Shown piece by piece: positions 14,981 through 21,742 of a stretch of 21,941 bases of DNA (position 1 is its first letter; every line of letters begins with the position of its first letter). The position numbers and the translations under genes were made by a program. The stretch comes from a virus, in IMG/VR virus record IMGVR_UViG_3300010885_018307, positions 1 through 21,941 of that record; one strand, 5' to 3'. The notes below the pieces were generated by a model. That model was given only the letters and a program-made list of their open reading frames with translations. It was not told the DNA's origin and made no database searches.

Positions 14981-15202
14981 TTACTTACCATCGTAGTCTT
15001 TGACATCTCCTCCATAATGAACTGATTTAGCCTTACGGCCTTTTAGATAATTCCCATGCCCGTCAGTATGGCCTTTACCTTTTGATTGATGTGGACGAAG
15101 CCCTTGACTTACACAACTAGAATAATCACTTCTGCCTAATCGTTTTGGACTTCGGCAAATTTTAGGGTTAGTTTTTTCAATGATAAATTCTGACGCTCTC
15201 AT
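14981..15202 (-). CDS. Small basic protein with a capsid-targeting-like leader (73 aa)
   Basis: The N-terminus reads MRASEFIIE. T4 internal head proteins begin MKTYQEFIAE, and the prohead protease gp21 cuts after (L/I)-x-E; here Ile-Ile-Glu fits that rule. The rest is strongly basic (many Lys, Arg and His) with the block GKGHTDGHGNYLKGRKAK and two cysteines, as expected of a DNA-associated protein packed in the head. I infer an internal head protein that is trimmed during prohead maturation and delivered with the DNA. It overlaps the related-leader gene upstream by four bases. No other domain is recognised. Confidence 0.55.
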   Translation of the reverse strand: MRASEFIIEKTNPKICRSPKRLGRSDYSSCVSQGLRPHQSKGKGHTDGHGNYLKGRKAKSVHYGGDVKDYDGK

Positions 15203-15903
15203 TTATTTTTCCCTGCTTTCATGTTAGCCATCCAATGTGCCAATTCGCCTTTACGGCCGCCTTGTTTGGCAACCTTGCGTAGTGTACCTACACTTGCTTT
15301 AGTAGGCACACTATATCTTTTGCTGTCGCCCTTATCTTCAGGATGACGCCCATCTGCAAAGTTTTCATCCATGATCCAGGTATCCGGCACCTCGTCATAC
15401 TGATCAACCCACATGTCGTGTAACTTCTGCCCGCTTATACCATGTGACTTAGCAATGCGTGTCATTAGTGTATCAATAATATCGTATACTTGATCTTCGC
15501 TGGCATGTTGTAGAGTTTCTTTCTTTGCCAACAATGCCGCTTTTAATTCTGGTACTGCTTGATTATCTTTAGCATGATCCATGTTCTCAATAATCATGTC
15601 TATCATGTGTTCAACACTTTCACAGTTCCAACGACGTAAGGCCAATGCTTTAGGAGTAGGCTTGCCATTGGGTTTTTTCATTGGGCCTTTGTTACCACTC
15701 ATTCTAGCGCAGAAGCTTTTTCTACGTTTAGCGGCTTTTGAGCCAGCTTTTAATTTACTAGGTTTAGTAGTTACCGCTGTTTGTAATTTGCTACCCGGAT
15801 GTTCTCTACGATAGGCATTAACAGCTTTTTGACTCAGGCCGTTAGTCTTGTCGTGGTGATTGACTTTGTTCCAATCTTCTGTAATAAATTCATGTGCTCT
15901 CAT
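15199..15903 (-). CDS. Modular basic protein with a capsid-targeting-like leader (234 aa)
   Basis: MRAHEFITE opens the protein, a second copy of the leader seen in the next gene, with Ile-Thr-Glu as a possible gp21-type cleavage site. Three modules follow. Residues about 22-92 are very basic (NGLSQKAVNAYRREHPG, KAAKRRKSFCARMSG, LALRRWNC) and resemble a small phage domain of unknown function. Residues about 120-180 are helical and acidic (EDQVYDIIDTLMTRIAKSHG, WVDQYDEVPDTW). Residues about 200-230 are basic again (TLRKVAKQGGRKGELAHW). This fits an injected DNA-binding internal protein, though an unrelated structural role is possible. No ribosome-binding site is seen, and a late box lies right before the ATG. 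Confidence 0.6.
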   Translation of the reverse strand: MRAHEFITEDWNKVNHHDKTNGLSQKAVNAYRREHPGSKLQTAVTTKPSKLKAGSKAAKRRKSFCARMSGNKGPMKKPNGKPTPKALALRRWNCESVEHMIDMIIENMDHAKDNQAVPELKAALLAKKETLQHASEDQVYDIIDTLMTRIAKSHGISGQKLHDMWVDQYDEVPDTWIMDENFADGRHPEDKGDSKRYSVPTKASVGTLRKVAKQGGRKGELAHWMANMKAGKNK

Positions 15904-15908
15904 GAATT

Positions 15909-15916
15909 TATTTATT
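15909..15916 (-). promoter_or_regulatory. Late promoter box abutting the start of the internal-protein gene
   Basis: AATAAATA on the minus strand overlaps the stop region of the holin-like gene. By T4 geometry transcription would begin at about 15903, which is the first base of the ATG. The mRNA would then be leaderless, matching the absence of a ribosome-binding site. Confidence 0.4.
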
Positions 15917-16232
15917 TGAATAAGATCAATCCCATAAGCAATGTTTGTGCGGCAAAACCCATAGAAATTGTAGCAATGTACAATCCGTTCCGATCAATTA
16001 GAGCTTTAAAAAATAACGTAATCAACGCACTCCAAACAAAGATCATCAAGTCTACCGGGGGTAGTCGATCACTTTGTCCCAATAAAACTGCTAATAATGT
16101 AGGGATACTAGCAAAATGCAATAACACTATGGTTATCCACCCCAATGTGTGTGCTGATATATTGCTAAGATGTTCACGTATTACAACTAATATATACTCT
16201 GGAGCTTTTTTGGCAATTTTAATAAAATCCAT
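15912..16232 (-). CDS. Small membrane protein, holin candidate (106 aa)
   Basis: Three hydrophobic segments are visible at about 30-52, 60-80 and 84-105, with a basic-amphipathic N-terminal helix (IKIAKKAPEYILVVIREHL). Size, segment number and position right after the endolysin gene fit a class I-type holin, which forms the membrane lesion that sets lysis time. Sequence motifs between segments one and two (LLGQSDRLPPVD) recur in small phage membrane proteins as I recall them, where no function is fixed. I choose the ATG at 16232, preceded by GTGAG; a GTG four codons earlier is the alternative. A general inner-membrane accessory protein cannot be excluded. Confidence 0.65.
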   Translation of the reverse strand: MDFIKIAKKAPEYILVVIREHLSNISAHTLGWITIVLLHFASIPTLLAVLLGQSDRLPPVDLMIFVWSALITLFFKALIDRNGLYIATISMGFAAQTLLMGLILFK

Positions 16233-16240
16233 ATTATTTC

Positions 16241-16822
16241 TCACTTATAAAATATATGTCGACCGATGTGTGCAATCTTTTCTTTCTTCCATCCTGGATT
16301 AATATAATCCCCATGAAAGTATAAAGCATTATTAAGACTGGGTAATCTAAAGTTTTCTAATAATACCTTTTTTGCCACAATCATACTTTCAGCATATACA
16401 GCAGAATCGACCGGACGAATAGCATTTGGTCTATCACATACCCAACTGAATTGGCATATAACTTTTGTATACACTATATTCTTTTGATATACAACTTGAC
16501 AAATATCATCTGGGAATTGAGATGCGGCGGCTCTGTTTAATGTTACTTGTGCAACTGCGACTTTTCCTTCAAACGGCTCACTACCTGCTTCATAATATAT
16601 GTTACGTGCCAAACAGGCTAATTGTTGTTCACGAATATCTGCAGTGACAGTAGATGCTGAAACTATAGTTAGTTGTGACATTTTTGATTTCACTGCCCAA
16701 TTTAATAGAGCAATGCTTAATAATAATCCTACTAACATCATAAAAACAGTAATATATCTCCCTGCTTTTTCTATAATGTCAGAGTCCAATACCTGGACAG
16801 GATTTAGAGTAGTAACAGACAT
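16241..16822 (-). CDS. SleB-type cell-wall hydrolase with N-terminal membrane anchor, endolysin (193 aa)
   Basis: Residues about 68-193 match the SleB/Hydrolase_2 domain, which cleaves peptidoglycan: NIYYEAGSEP with the likely catalytic Glu78, GKVAVAQVTLNR, CQFSW, YFHGDYINPGW and IGRHIFY. Residues 24-44 are a single hydrophobic segment after a short N-terminus without a cleavage site, so it may be a signal-anchor (SAR) endolysin or a membrane-tethered one. Export would use the host Sec system. A strong AGGAGG site lies five bases before the ATG at 16822. A sigma70-like promoter and a leader hairpin lie upstream. Together with the holin candidate it forms a lysis cassette. Confidence 0.88.
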   Translation of the reverse strand: MSVTTLNPVQVLDSDIIEKAGRYITVFMMLVGLLLSIALLNWAVKSKMSQLTIVSASTVTADIREQQLACLARNIYYEAGSEPFEGKVAVAQVTLNRAAASQFPDDICQVVYQKNIVYTKVICQFSWVCDRPNAIRPVDSAVYAESMIVAKKVLLENFRLPSLNNALYFHGDYINPGWKKEKIAHIGRHIFYK

Positions 16823-16844
16823 AACGTCCTCCTTTCTAAATTTA

Positions 16845-16864
16845 ATGCCATTTCACAATGGCGT
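16845..16864 (-). promoter_or_regulatory. Leader hairpin with GNRA-type loop upstream of the endolysin
   Basis: GCCATT and AATGGC (16847-16852 and 16857-16862) pair perfectly; one G-U and one A-U pair extend the stem to eight. Read as minus-strand RNA the loop is GUGA, a stable GNRA tetraloop. The hairpin lies in the untranslated leader, about 12 bases before the AGGAGG site. It has no T-run on either side, so it is not a simple terminator. It may protect the message or tune translation. Confidence 0.5.
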
Positions 16865-16920
16865 ATGGTTAATTAGTTATCATAATGAAAACTAGATACA
16901 ATACACTTCAATTATCACTT

Positions 16921-16949
16921 ATTTTAGACAGATTTCCTGATTTTGTCAA
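16921..16949 (-). promoter_or_regulatory. Sigma70-like promoter for the lysis and internal-protein operon
   Basis: TTGACA (16949-16944) and TAAAAT (16926-16921) on the minus strand are 17 bases apart. The -35 box is perfect and the -10 box has one mismatch. A start near 16914 gives a leader of about 92 bases that contains the GNRA hairpin. This predicts that host RNA polymerase can transcribe the endolysin genes without the late machinery. Confidence 0.65.
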
Positions 16950-16965
16950 GCCCATTGGCATTAAC

Positions 16966-16973
16966 ATTAAATA
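16966..16973 (+). promoter_or_regulatory. Weak late-promoter-like box before the GT9-like gene
   Basis: ATTAAATA differs from NATAAATA at one position. It is the only candidate in the divergent gap for the plus-strand genes that begin at 16997. The base composition makes a chance match quite possible. Confidence 0.25.
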
Positions 16974-16996
16974 TTAAAATACAATCTATCATCATT

Positions 16997-17761
16997 ATGA
17001 ATTCATTTAAACATTCCGGAACCACAGGCGATTTAATTTATAGTTTACCAATTGTGAAACATTTGAATGGTGGTAACTTTTATTTACACCTAGATCAAAT
17101 TAATACAATCGGTATGCATTACTACGGAAATGCTCCTCAAGGATATCATCAAGGAAGAATGAATAAAAAAGATTTAGAGTTCTTAACTCCGTTTATGAAT
17201 TACCAATCATACATTACAGAATTTAGAGAACTATTAAAGACTGATGAGATTACACATAATTTGGACAGATTTAGAAAACCATTTGTAGGGCATCCTGGAA
17301 ATTATGTAGATCTATACGCAGATGTTTTTGGAATTAAAGATATCGGAGTTAAAAAACAATTACGTACACAACCTTGGCTTACTGCTCCTGTTAGTAAAGA
17401 TTTTCAAGGACGTATTATTGTTAATCGAACAGGTAGATGGGTTCCGCAAGAACTTAATACCAAATGGCAAGAATGGCGAGATCAAGACCTTGATCAAAAA
17501 GCATTGTTCATAGGACATCATGATGAATATAAAAACTTTATTCTTCAAACTAAATGGAGAGCAGAATATTGGCCAACTACTTCATTATTAGATGTTGCTG
17601 AAGCAATAAACAGCAGTGACTTCTTTATAGGCAATCAGTCGGCGGCATTAGCTATAGCAATTGGATTGGGCAAGACTTTTTGGTGCGAGGCACGTAGAGA
17701 TTTACCCACAGAACGCAATGAGTGCTATTTTCCCGATCAACCCGATGGTAATTATTTTTAA
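16997..17761 (+). CDS. GT-B glycosyltransferase, family 9-like (254 aa)
   Basis: FKHSGTTGDLIYSLPIVKHL at the start is the glycine-loop signature of heptosyltransferase-type (GT9) enzymes. SSDFFIGNQSAALAIAIGLGK in the last quarter is the donor-binding loop with the conserved Asn/Gln-Ser region. The protein is shorter than bacterial GT9 enzymes (about 320-350 residues), with a reduced linker. It would transfer a heptose or another sugar from a nucleotide-sugar. I start at the ATG at 16997; the longer frame to 16943 would need a TTG and adds residues unlike the family. There is no ribosome-binding site of note. It heads the second plus-strand modification cluster. Confidence 0.75.
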   Translation: MNSFKHSGTTGDLIYSLPIVKHLNGGNFYLHLDQINTIGMHYYGNAPQGYHQGRMNKKDLEFLTPFMNYQSYITEFRELLKTDEITHNLDRFRKPFVGHPGNYVDLYADVFGIKDIGVKKQLRTQPWLTAPVSKDFQGRIIVNRTGRWVPQELNTKWQEWRDQDLDQKALFIGHHDEYKNFILQTKWRAEYWPTTSLLDVAEAINSSDFFIGNQSAALAIAIGLGKTFWCEARRDLPTERNECYFPDQPDGNYF

Positions 17762-17764
17762 ACT

Positions 17765-19309
17765 ATGCAATCACCTATAATTTTAAAACAAGAAAATACT
17801 GTAATTGATCAACTACCTAAAGGTCATGCAGTAATTCTTACAGGTTATTATGAATTAACAAATTATAGAGGAACAGGTGCTTATCGAATTGCCCACGTGT
17901 TACGAGAGCAAGGTTGGGATATTGAAGTATTGGACTACATCTTATTCATAGAATTAGAACAAATACGTCAATTTATGAAATCTAGAATAAGACCAGATAC
18001 TAAATGGATTGGCATTAGCTATTCTTGGTTAGTGATTAGTCCCAAAATAAATGAACTGATAAGAGAAATTAGATCCTGGTACCCCGATCTATTATTCATC
18101 GTAGGAGGCCAATTTAATTTTAGAGAAAGTTTAAATTGTGATTACTATGTCATGGGCTACGGCGAAAAGGCCATCAAGGCTATATTAGATTATAAATTTG
18201 GTAATGGAGAATTACCCAAAGCTGAAGCCAAATTTGAAGGACTATATATAGATGCTTATAAAGATTATCCGGCTACCCCTTATAAAGATTATAATGTTAC
18301 GTTTCAAGATAACGACTATATAGTTCCAGAAAATCATACTACTATTGAACTTAGTCGAGGTTGTAAATTTGCCTGCAAATTCTGTAGTTTTCCGTTTATT
18401 GGTATGAAAAATAGTACCACTGCCGAGGAAGAGTCACTGTATCGAGAATTAATGACCAACTACGACACGCACGGTCTCACCGTATATGCAATAGCAGATG
18501 ATACATTAAACGATCGAACAGAAAAACTTATCACTTTAAAAAACGTGGTAAATCGATTAGACTTTACTCCAGACTTCAAAGCATTTGTAAGATTAGATCT
18601 GTTGAAAGCACATCCTGAACACTTTGAACTACTTGCAGAAGCTAGAGTTTGGATGCACTTCTATGGTATAGAAACATTTAATAGGACTTCGGGTAAAATA
18701 ATAGGTAAGGGCATGGATCCCGATATTATGAAATCATTGCTGTTGAAAATGAAACAGTATATGAATACTAATGTTGGTATGTATAGAGCTACCGCTAGTT
18801 TAATTGCTGGTCTTCCACATGAGACCATTGACAGTATGGTTGAAACTAACAAATGGTTTGTAGACAATTGGAGTGATCAAAGTTATGGTTGGCAATTATT
18901 AACTCTTTACAAGGATCAAGACTCGTTATCTGCATTTAGTCTTGATATGGAAAAATTTGGGTATAGTGCTTATGACGAAGATGTTAGTACCGTTATACAA
19001 TCTGCTAACTTATCAGAATTTTCTTGGAAGAATCAATATACCAACATAAAAGAATGTGACGAACTTGTTAGTAAGTTTCAAAATAGACCAGAATATTTAG
19101 ATGTATTTGCCACAGCTAGATATCTTAGTTTATATAAACAAGATTATCAAAAGGTATTATCAATGGTACGTCCAATAGCGTTTTCTCGTAGAAATATCGG
19201 GACACACAGCACAGACTTAATGGACTACAGAAAACGTTCATTGACGTTGACCAGAGAATATATTTCTAAAAAGTTATCCTCAATAACGCTTAACAATAAA
19301 TTAATATAA
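17765..19309 (+). CDS. Radical SAM protein with B12-binding-like N-terminal domain (514 aa)
   Basis: Residues about 20-180 resemble a cobalamin-binding Rossmann fold: HAVILTGYYELTNYRGTGAYRIAHVL, then WIGISYSWLV and DLLFIVGGQFN. The radical SAM core begins near 195 with Cys200-x3-Cys204-x2-Cys207, followed by AIADDTLNDR and a partial TIM barrel to about 400 (FYGIETFNRTSGKIIGKGM, SLIAGLPHET). This is the architecture of class B methyltransferases and BchE-like enzymes. The DxHxxG motif that donates a lower ligand to B12 is not seen, as in many members. It could methylate carbon or phosphorus centres or rearrange rings; the target is unknown. It starts three bases after the GT9-like stop. Confidence 0.8.
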   Translation: MQSPIILKQENTVIDQLPKGHAVILTGYYELTNYRGTGAYRIAHVLREQGWDIEVLDYILFIELEQIRQFMKSRIRPDTKWIGISYSWLVISPKINELIREIRSWYPDLLFIVGGQFNFRESLNCDYYVMGYGEKAIKAILDYKFGNGELPKAEAKFEGLYIDAYKDYPATPYKDYNVTFQDNDYIVPENHTTIELSRGCKFACKFCSFPFIGMKNSTTAEEESLYRELMTNYDTHGLTVYAIADDTLNDRTEKLITLKNVVNRLDFTPDFKAFVRLDLLKAHPEHFELLAEARVWMHFYGIETFNRTSGKIIGKGMDPDIMKSLLLKMKQYMNTNVGMYRATASLIAGLPHETIDSMVETNKWFVDNWSDQSYGWQLLTLYKDQDSLSAFSLDMEKFGYSAYDEDVSTVIQSANLSEFSWKNQYTNIKECDELVSKFQNRPEYLDVFATARYLSLYKQDYQKVLSMVRPIAFSRRNIGTHSTDLMDYRKRSLTLTREYISKKLSSITLNNKLI

Positions 19310-19327
19310 TATAAAGGGATAATAGAA

Positions 19328-20098
19328 ATGAAAAAACCTATAGGTATTATACAAAGTCGAGGTCTAGGAGATATCCTAATGACCCTTCCTATAGCACGAT
19401 ATTATTTGGACCATTTGGACTACGATGAAGTAGTATGGCCAATCTGCGAAGAATTTTGGTCATCGGTAAAAGAAACGGCCAGTTGGGTGCATTGGATCCC
19501 AATCCCCACAGATACTAAAGGTGATTTCTTTTGGACAGAACCTAACAAACGTCTTAAAGCTCTTAATGTCTCAGACATAGTTTGTTTGTATCAAAGTCTT
19601 AATATACGTCCAGAACTGAGTAAGGTGCCTTTCTTCCAATTACAGAAATTTGATGAGTTTAAGTATTCTAAGGCAGGTGTTCCTTTTTTACGTAAATGGA
19701 CATTGGCTGAGTGTATTACTAGAAACCCAGAACGTGAAAAAAATCTTTACGATAAATTGGTTAAATCAGAGAAATACGCTGTGATACATTCAGAGGGTAG
19801 CACATTTAGTTTTAGACCAGACACTAGCAGTTTTCCCGAAGATTGGCAACAGATTGAGATCACAGAACAAACAGATTGTATATTTGACTGGCTTAAAATT
19901 ATTGAAGGTGCTGAAGCTGTAGTTATGATTGACTCAGTGTTTTCTAATATGGTTGATCAATTAAAAATTGAAGGTGACAAATATTGGTTGCCACGTAGTC
20001 ATATACATCTTACTCCGGTACTGGGCACAGAATGGACTATACTTGAACCACCACCCGGATCAACTGCCGCACAGAAGATATTCTCTGTGGGTGCTTGA
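19328..20098 (+). CDS. GT-B glycosyltransferase, family 9-like, second copy (256 aa)
   Basis: IGIIQSRGLGDILMTLPIARYYLD is a classic heptosyltransferase-type N-terminus, with the Gly-x-Gly-Asp loop. EAVVMIDSVFSNMVDQL near 200 corresponds to the donor-site loop of GT9 enzymes. At 256 residues it is again shorter than cellular relatives. It has a clear AAAGGGA ribosome-binding site, unlike its neighbours, so it may be translated at a different level. It is only distantly similar to the gene at 16997, so the two are unlikely to be redundant. Its TGA overlaps the next ATG by one base. Confidence 0.72.
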   Translation: MKKPIGIIQSRGLGDILMTLPIARYYLDHLDYDEVVWPICEEFWSSVKETASWVHWIPIPTDTKGDFFWTEPNKRLKALNVSDIVCLYQSLNIRPELSKVPFFQLQKFDEFKYSKAGVPFLRKWTLAECITRNPEREKNLYDKLVKSEKYAVIHSEGSTFSFRPDTSSFPEDWQQIEITEQTDCIFDWLKIIEGAEAVVMIDSVFSNMVDQLKIEGDKYWLPRSHIHLTPVLGTEWTILEPPPGSTAAQKIFSVGA

Positions 20099-21057
20099 TG
20101 ATACCTATCAAAAGCATAGAAAATACTACAGGGGTCATGCATCTCACTTGGATTATTAATAATATATGCAATAGGGCTTGTAATTATTGCCCGGATAGTT
20201 TACATAATGGTAAAAACCATCACTACGAATGGCATCACGTAGAGAAATTTATAACAACTTTACAGAGTCGACATGACCGTATACATGTAACCATCAGTGG
20301 GGGTGAACCCACTATGAGTCCTTGGCTTATTGATCTAATTGACCTACTAAGATCTAAAAACAATACTGTGGGTATTACCAGCAACGGAGCACGTACCCTA
20401 CGATATTACAAAGAACTAGCACCAAAATTACGTTATATATGTTTAAGTTACCATCCAGAAGAAGAAGACGCTGAGTTCTTGGAAAAAGCTATAGAATGTT
20501 CTAGATATACACTGACTAAAATTAATTTTATGATGCCGGCAACACATTGGGATCAATGTATAAAAATGTATGACCGAATTAAACAAGAATCTGCGTTGAC
20601 CTACGAACCTGTGAAGATCACAGAATGGCATCCACATCCACACGGGCTTGCCAGTAGAAATTATAGTCCAGAACAACTTGAATGGTTTAAAAATAATAAT
20701 GGAAAGTTTGCTTCTATAGAACTATGTAAACAATACGATCAACAGATTAATACTCCTACACCATTATTAAGTACAATTAACTTTCAAACAGGATCAGAAA
20801 GATTAGATCCCACATATTTGATTAATACCAATCAACATCATTTTACCGGATGGACCTGTTGGCAGGGCATAGAAAGTATATATGTGCAGTATACAGGACA
20901 GATCGGTGCTAGTAATTGTTACCAGAATCGTGATCTAGGATGGATACAACAACTCGACGACATCAAATGGATTCAAGAACCTGTAGAATGTAAACAGGTT
21001 GACTGTATATGTTCCAGCGACATTTTTATAACTAAAACAAATCCTATAACAATATGA
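20098..21057 (+). CDS. Radical SAM protein with C-terminal auxiliary Cys cluster (319 aa)
   Basis: The core motif is Cys24-x3-Cys28-x2-Cys31 (CNRACNYC), followed by SGGEPTMSPW, which binds SAM. Near the C-terminus come Cys residues in GWTCWQG, SNCYQN and the block ECKQVDCIC, enough to hold an auxiliary Fe-S cluster in a twitch/SPASM-like arrangement. This differs from the enzyme at 8915, whose cysteine segment is N-terminal. SPASM-type proteins often modify peptides, which makes a phage protein or a peptide product a candidate substrate. I use the ATG at 20098; one codon earlier is a TTG. It overlaps the gene after it by four bases. Confidence 0.85.
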   Translation: MIPIKSIENTTGVMHLTWIINNICNRACNYCPDSLHNGKNHHYEWHHVEKFITTLQSRHDRIHVTISGGEPTMSPWLIDLIDLLRSKNNTVGITSNGARTLRYYKELAPKLRYICLSYHPEEEDAEFLEKAIECSRYTLTKINFMMPATHWDQCIKMYDRIKQESALTYEPVKITEWHPHPHGLASRNYSPEQLEWFKNNNGKFASIELCKQYDQQINTPTPLLSTINFQTGSERLDPTYLINTNQHHFTGWTCWQGIESIYVQYTGQIGASNCYQNRDLGWIQQLDDIKWIQEPVECKQVDCICSSDIFITKTNPITI

Positions 21058-21659
21058 GCCATTTAAAATATAGACCCGACCTACCACATCCTCCCGAATG
21101 GGTTATTGCACAAGCGGAAAAAGAATGGCGTGAACGTGATATATTATTGGGCCCTGCTCAACTGACCAAAGATATTGTTAAAAATTTACCTTCAGAAGAT
21201 GATGGTATAAAATTTCGTAATCCGGACCCTGAAATTGATCTGGGTGATTGTGCAGAATTTTCTTTGATAAAGGCTGGAGAAGAAATTCAACAATGGTCTA
21301 AAGAATGGGTTGATCCCGAATGTAAGATTGGCATTGTTTTTATTAAAAATGGAATATACGTTGCACCACATCGAGATTTCCATCGTGTTCGTGCTATAAA
21401 TTATTGGATTAGTGTGGGCGGAGAACATGTAACCACTTGCTGGTGGAGAGAAACACTACCCAGATCTAGCAGTCTAAGTAAAGACATGCTGAGATTCTTT
21501 AGTAGACAATATCCTTACAGTAAATTGACAAAAATTGAAGAACATTGCATAGAAAATAATGTTTGGCATGAAATTGATGTTTCAGAGATACACTCTGTAG
21601 AAAATCTAGATATAAATCAATCACGTTGGGGATTGTCAATCAGTAAATTTGACCCCTAA
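21054..21659 (+). CDS. Third 2OG-Fe(II) oxygenase-like protein (201 aa)
   Basis: His106-Arg-Asp108 in VAPHRDFHRV and His180 in EIHSVEN can form the iron triad of a cupin-type oxygenase, and an Arg near 193 (QSRWGLSIS) could bind 2-oxoglutarate. The strand between them is INYWISVGGE. The overall pattern matches the Asp/Asn hydroxylase group loosely, so I hold this less firmly than the other two. The N-terminal about 90 residues are unassigned. It is the last gene of the second modification cluster and pairs with a radical SAM gene upstream, as in the first cluster. Confidence 0.65.
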   Translation: MSHLKYRPDLPHPPEWVIAQAEKEWRERDILLGPAQLTKDIVKNLPSEDDGIKFRNPDPEIDLGDCAEFSLIKAGEEIQQWSKEWVDPECKIGIVFIKNGIYVAPHRDFHRVRAINYWISVGGEHVTTCWWRETLPRSSSLSKDMLRFFSRQYPYSKLTKIEEHCIENNVWHEIDVSEIHSVENLDINQSRWGLSISKFDP

Positions 21660-21711
21660 AGACAGCATAGTCGTACAGAAGTTATTTCGCTCTGGCGCTT
21701 AATTATTCTAA

Positions 21712-21719
21712 GGTAAATA
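21712..21719 (+). promoter_or_regulatory. Late-promoter-like box before the last gene
   Basis: GGTAAATA differs from NATAAATA at one position. A start near 21725 falls inside the left arm of the following hairpin. It lies in the only gap between the second modification cluster and the next virion gene. Confidence 0.35.
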
Positions 21720-21741
21720 TGCTATAAGAGGTTATAGCATA
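21718..21741 (+). promoter_or_regulatory. Ten-base-pair leader hairpin with GAGG in the loop
   Basis: TATGCTATAA (21718-21727) and TTATAGCATA (21732-21741) are perfect inverted repeats around the four-base loop GAGG. That loop is the only ribosome-binding-like sequence before the ATG at 21743. There is no T-run after it. The hairpin can form only in transcripts that start upstream of it. Confidence 0.65.
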
Positions 21742-21742
21742 C

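Noticed and set aside
15799-16302. 167-codon open frame on the plus strand opposite the holin-like and internal-protein genes
   Set aside because: The opposite strand encodes coherent proteins (transmembrane segments, leader motif). This frame has no recognisable domain and mirrors their codons.
17322-17548. Overlapping short open frames on both strands within the GT9-like gene
   Set aside because: They are out-of-frame shadows of a gene with clear GT9 motifs and have no start signals.
21660-21717. Possible terminator or tRNA in the gap after the third 2OG gene
   Set aside because: I could find no cloverleaf and no GC stem followed by a T-run; only the hairpin with GAGG in its loop is well formed.
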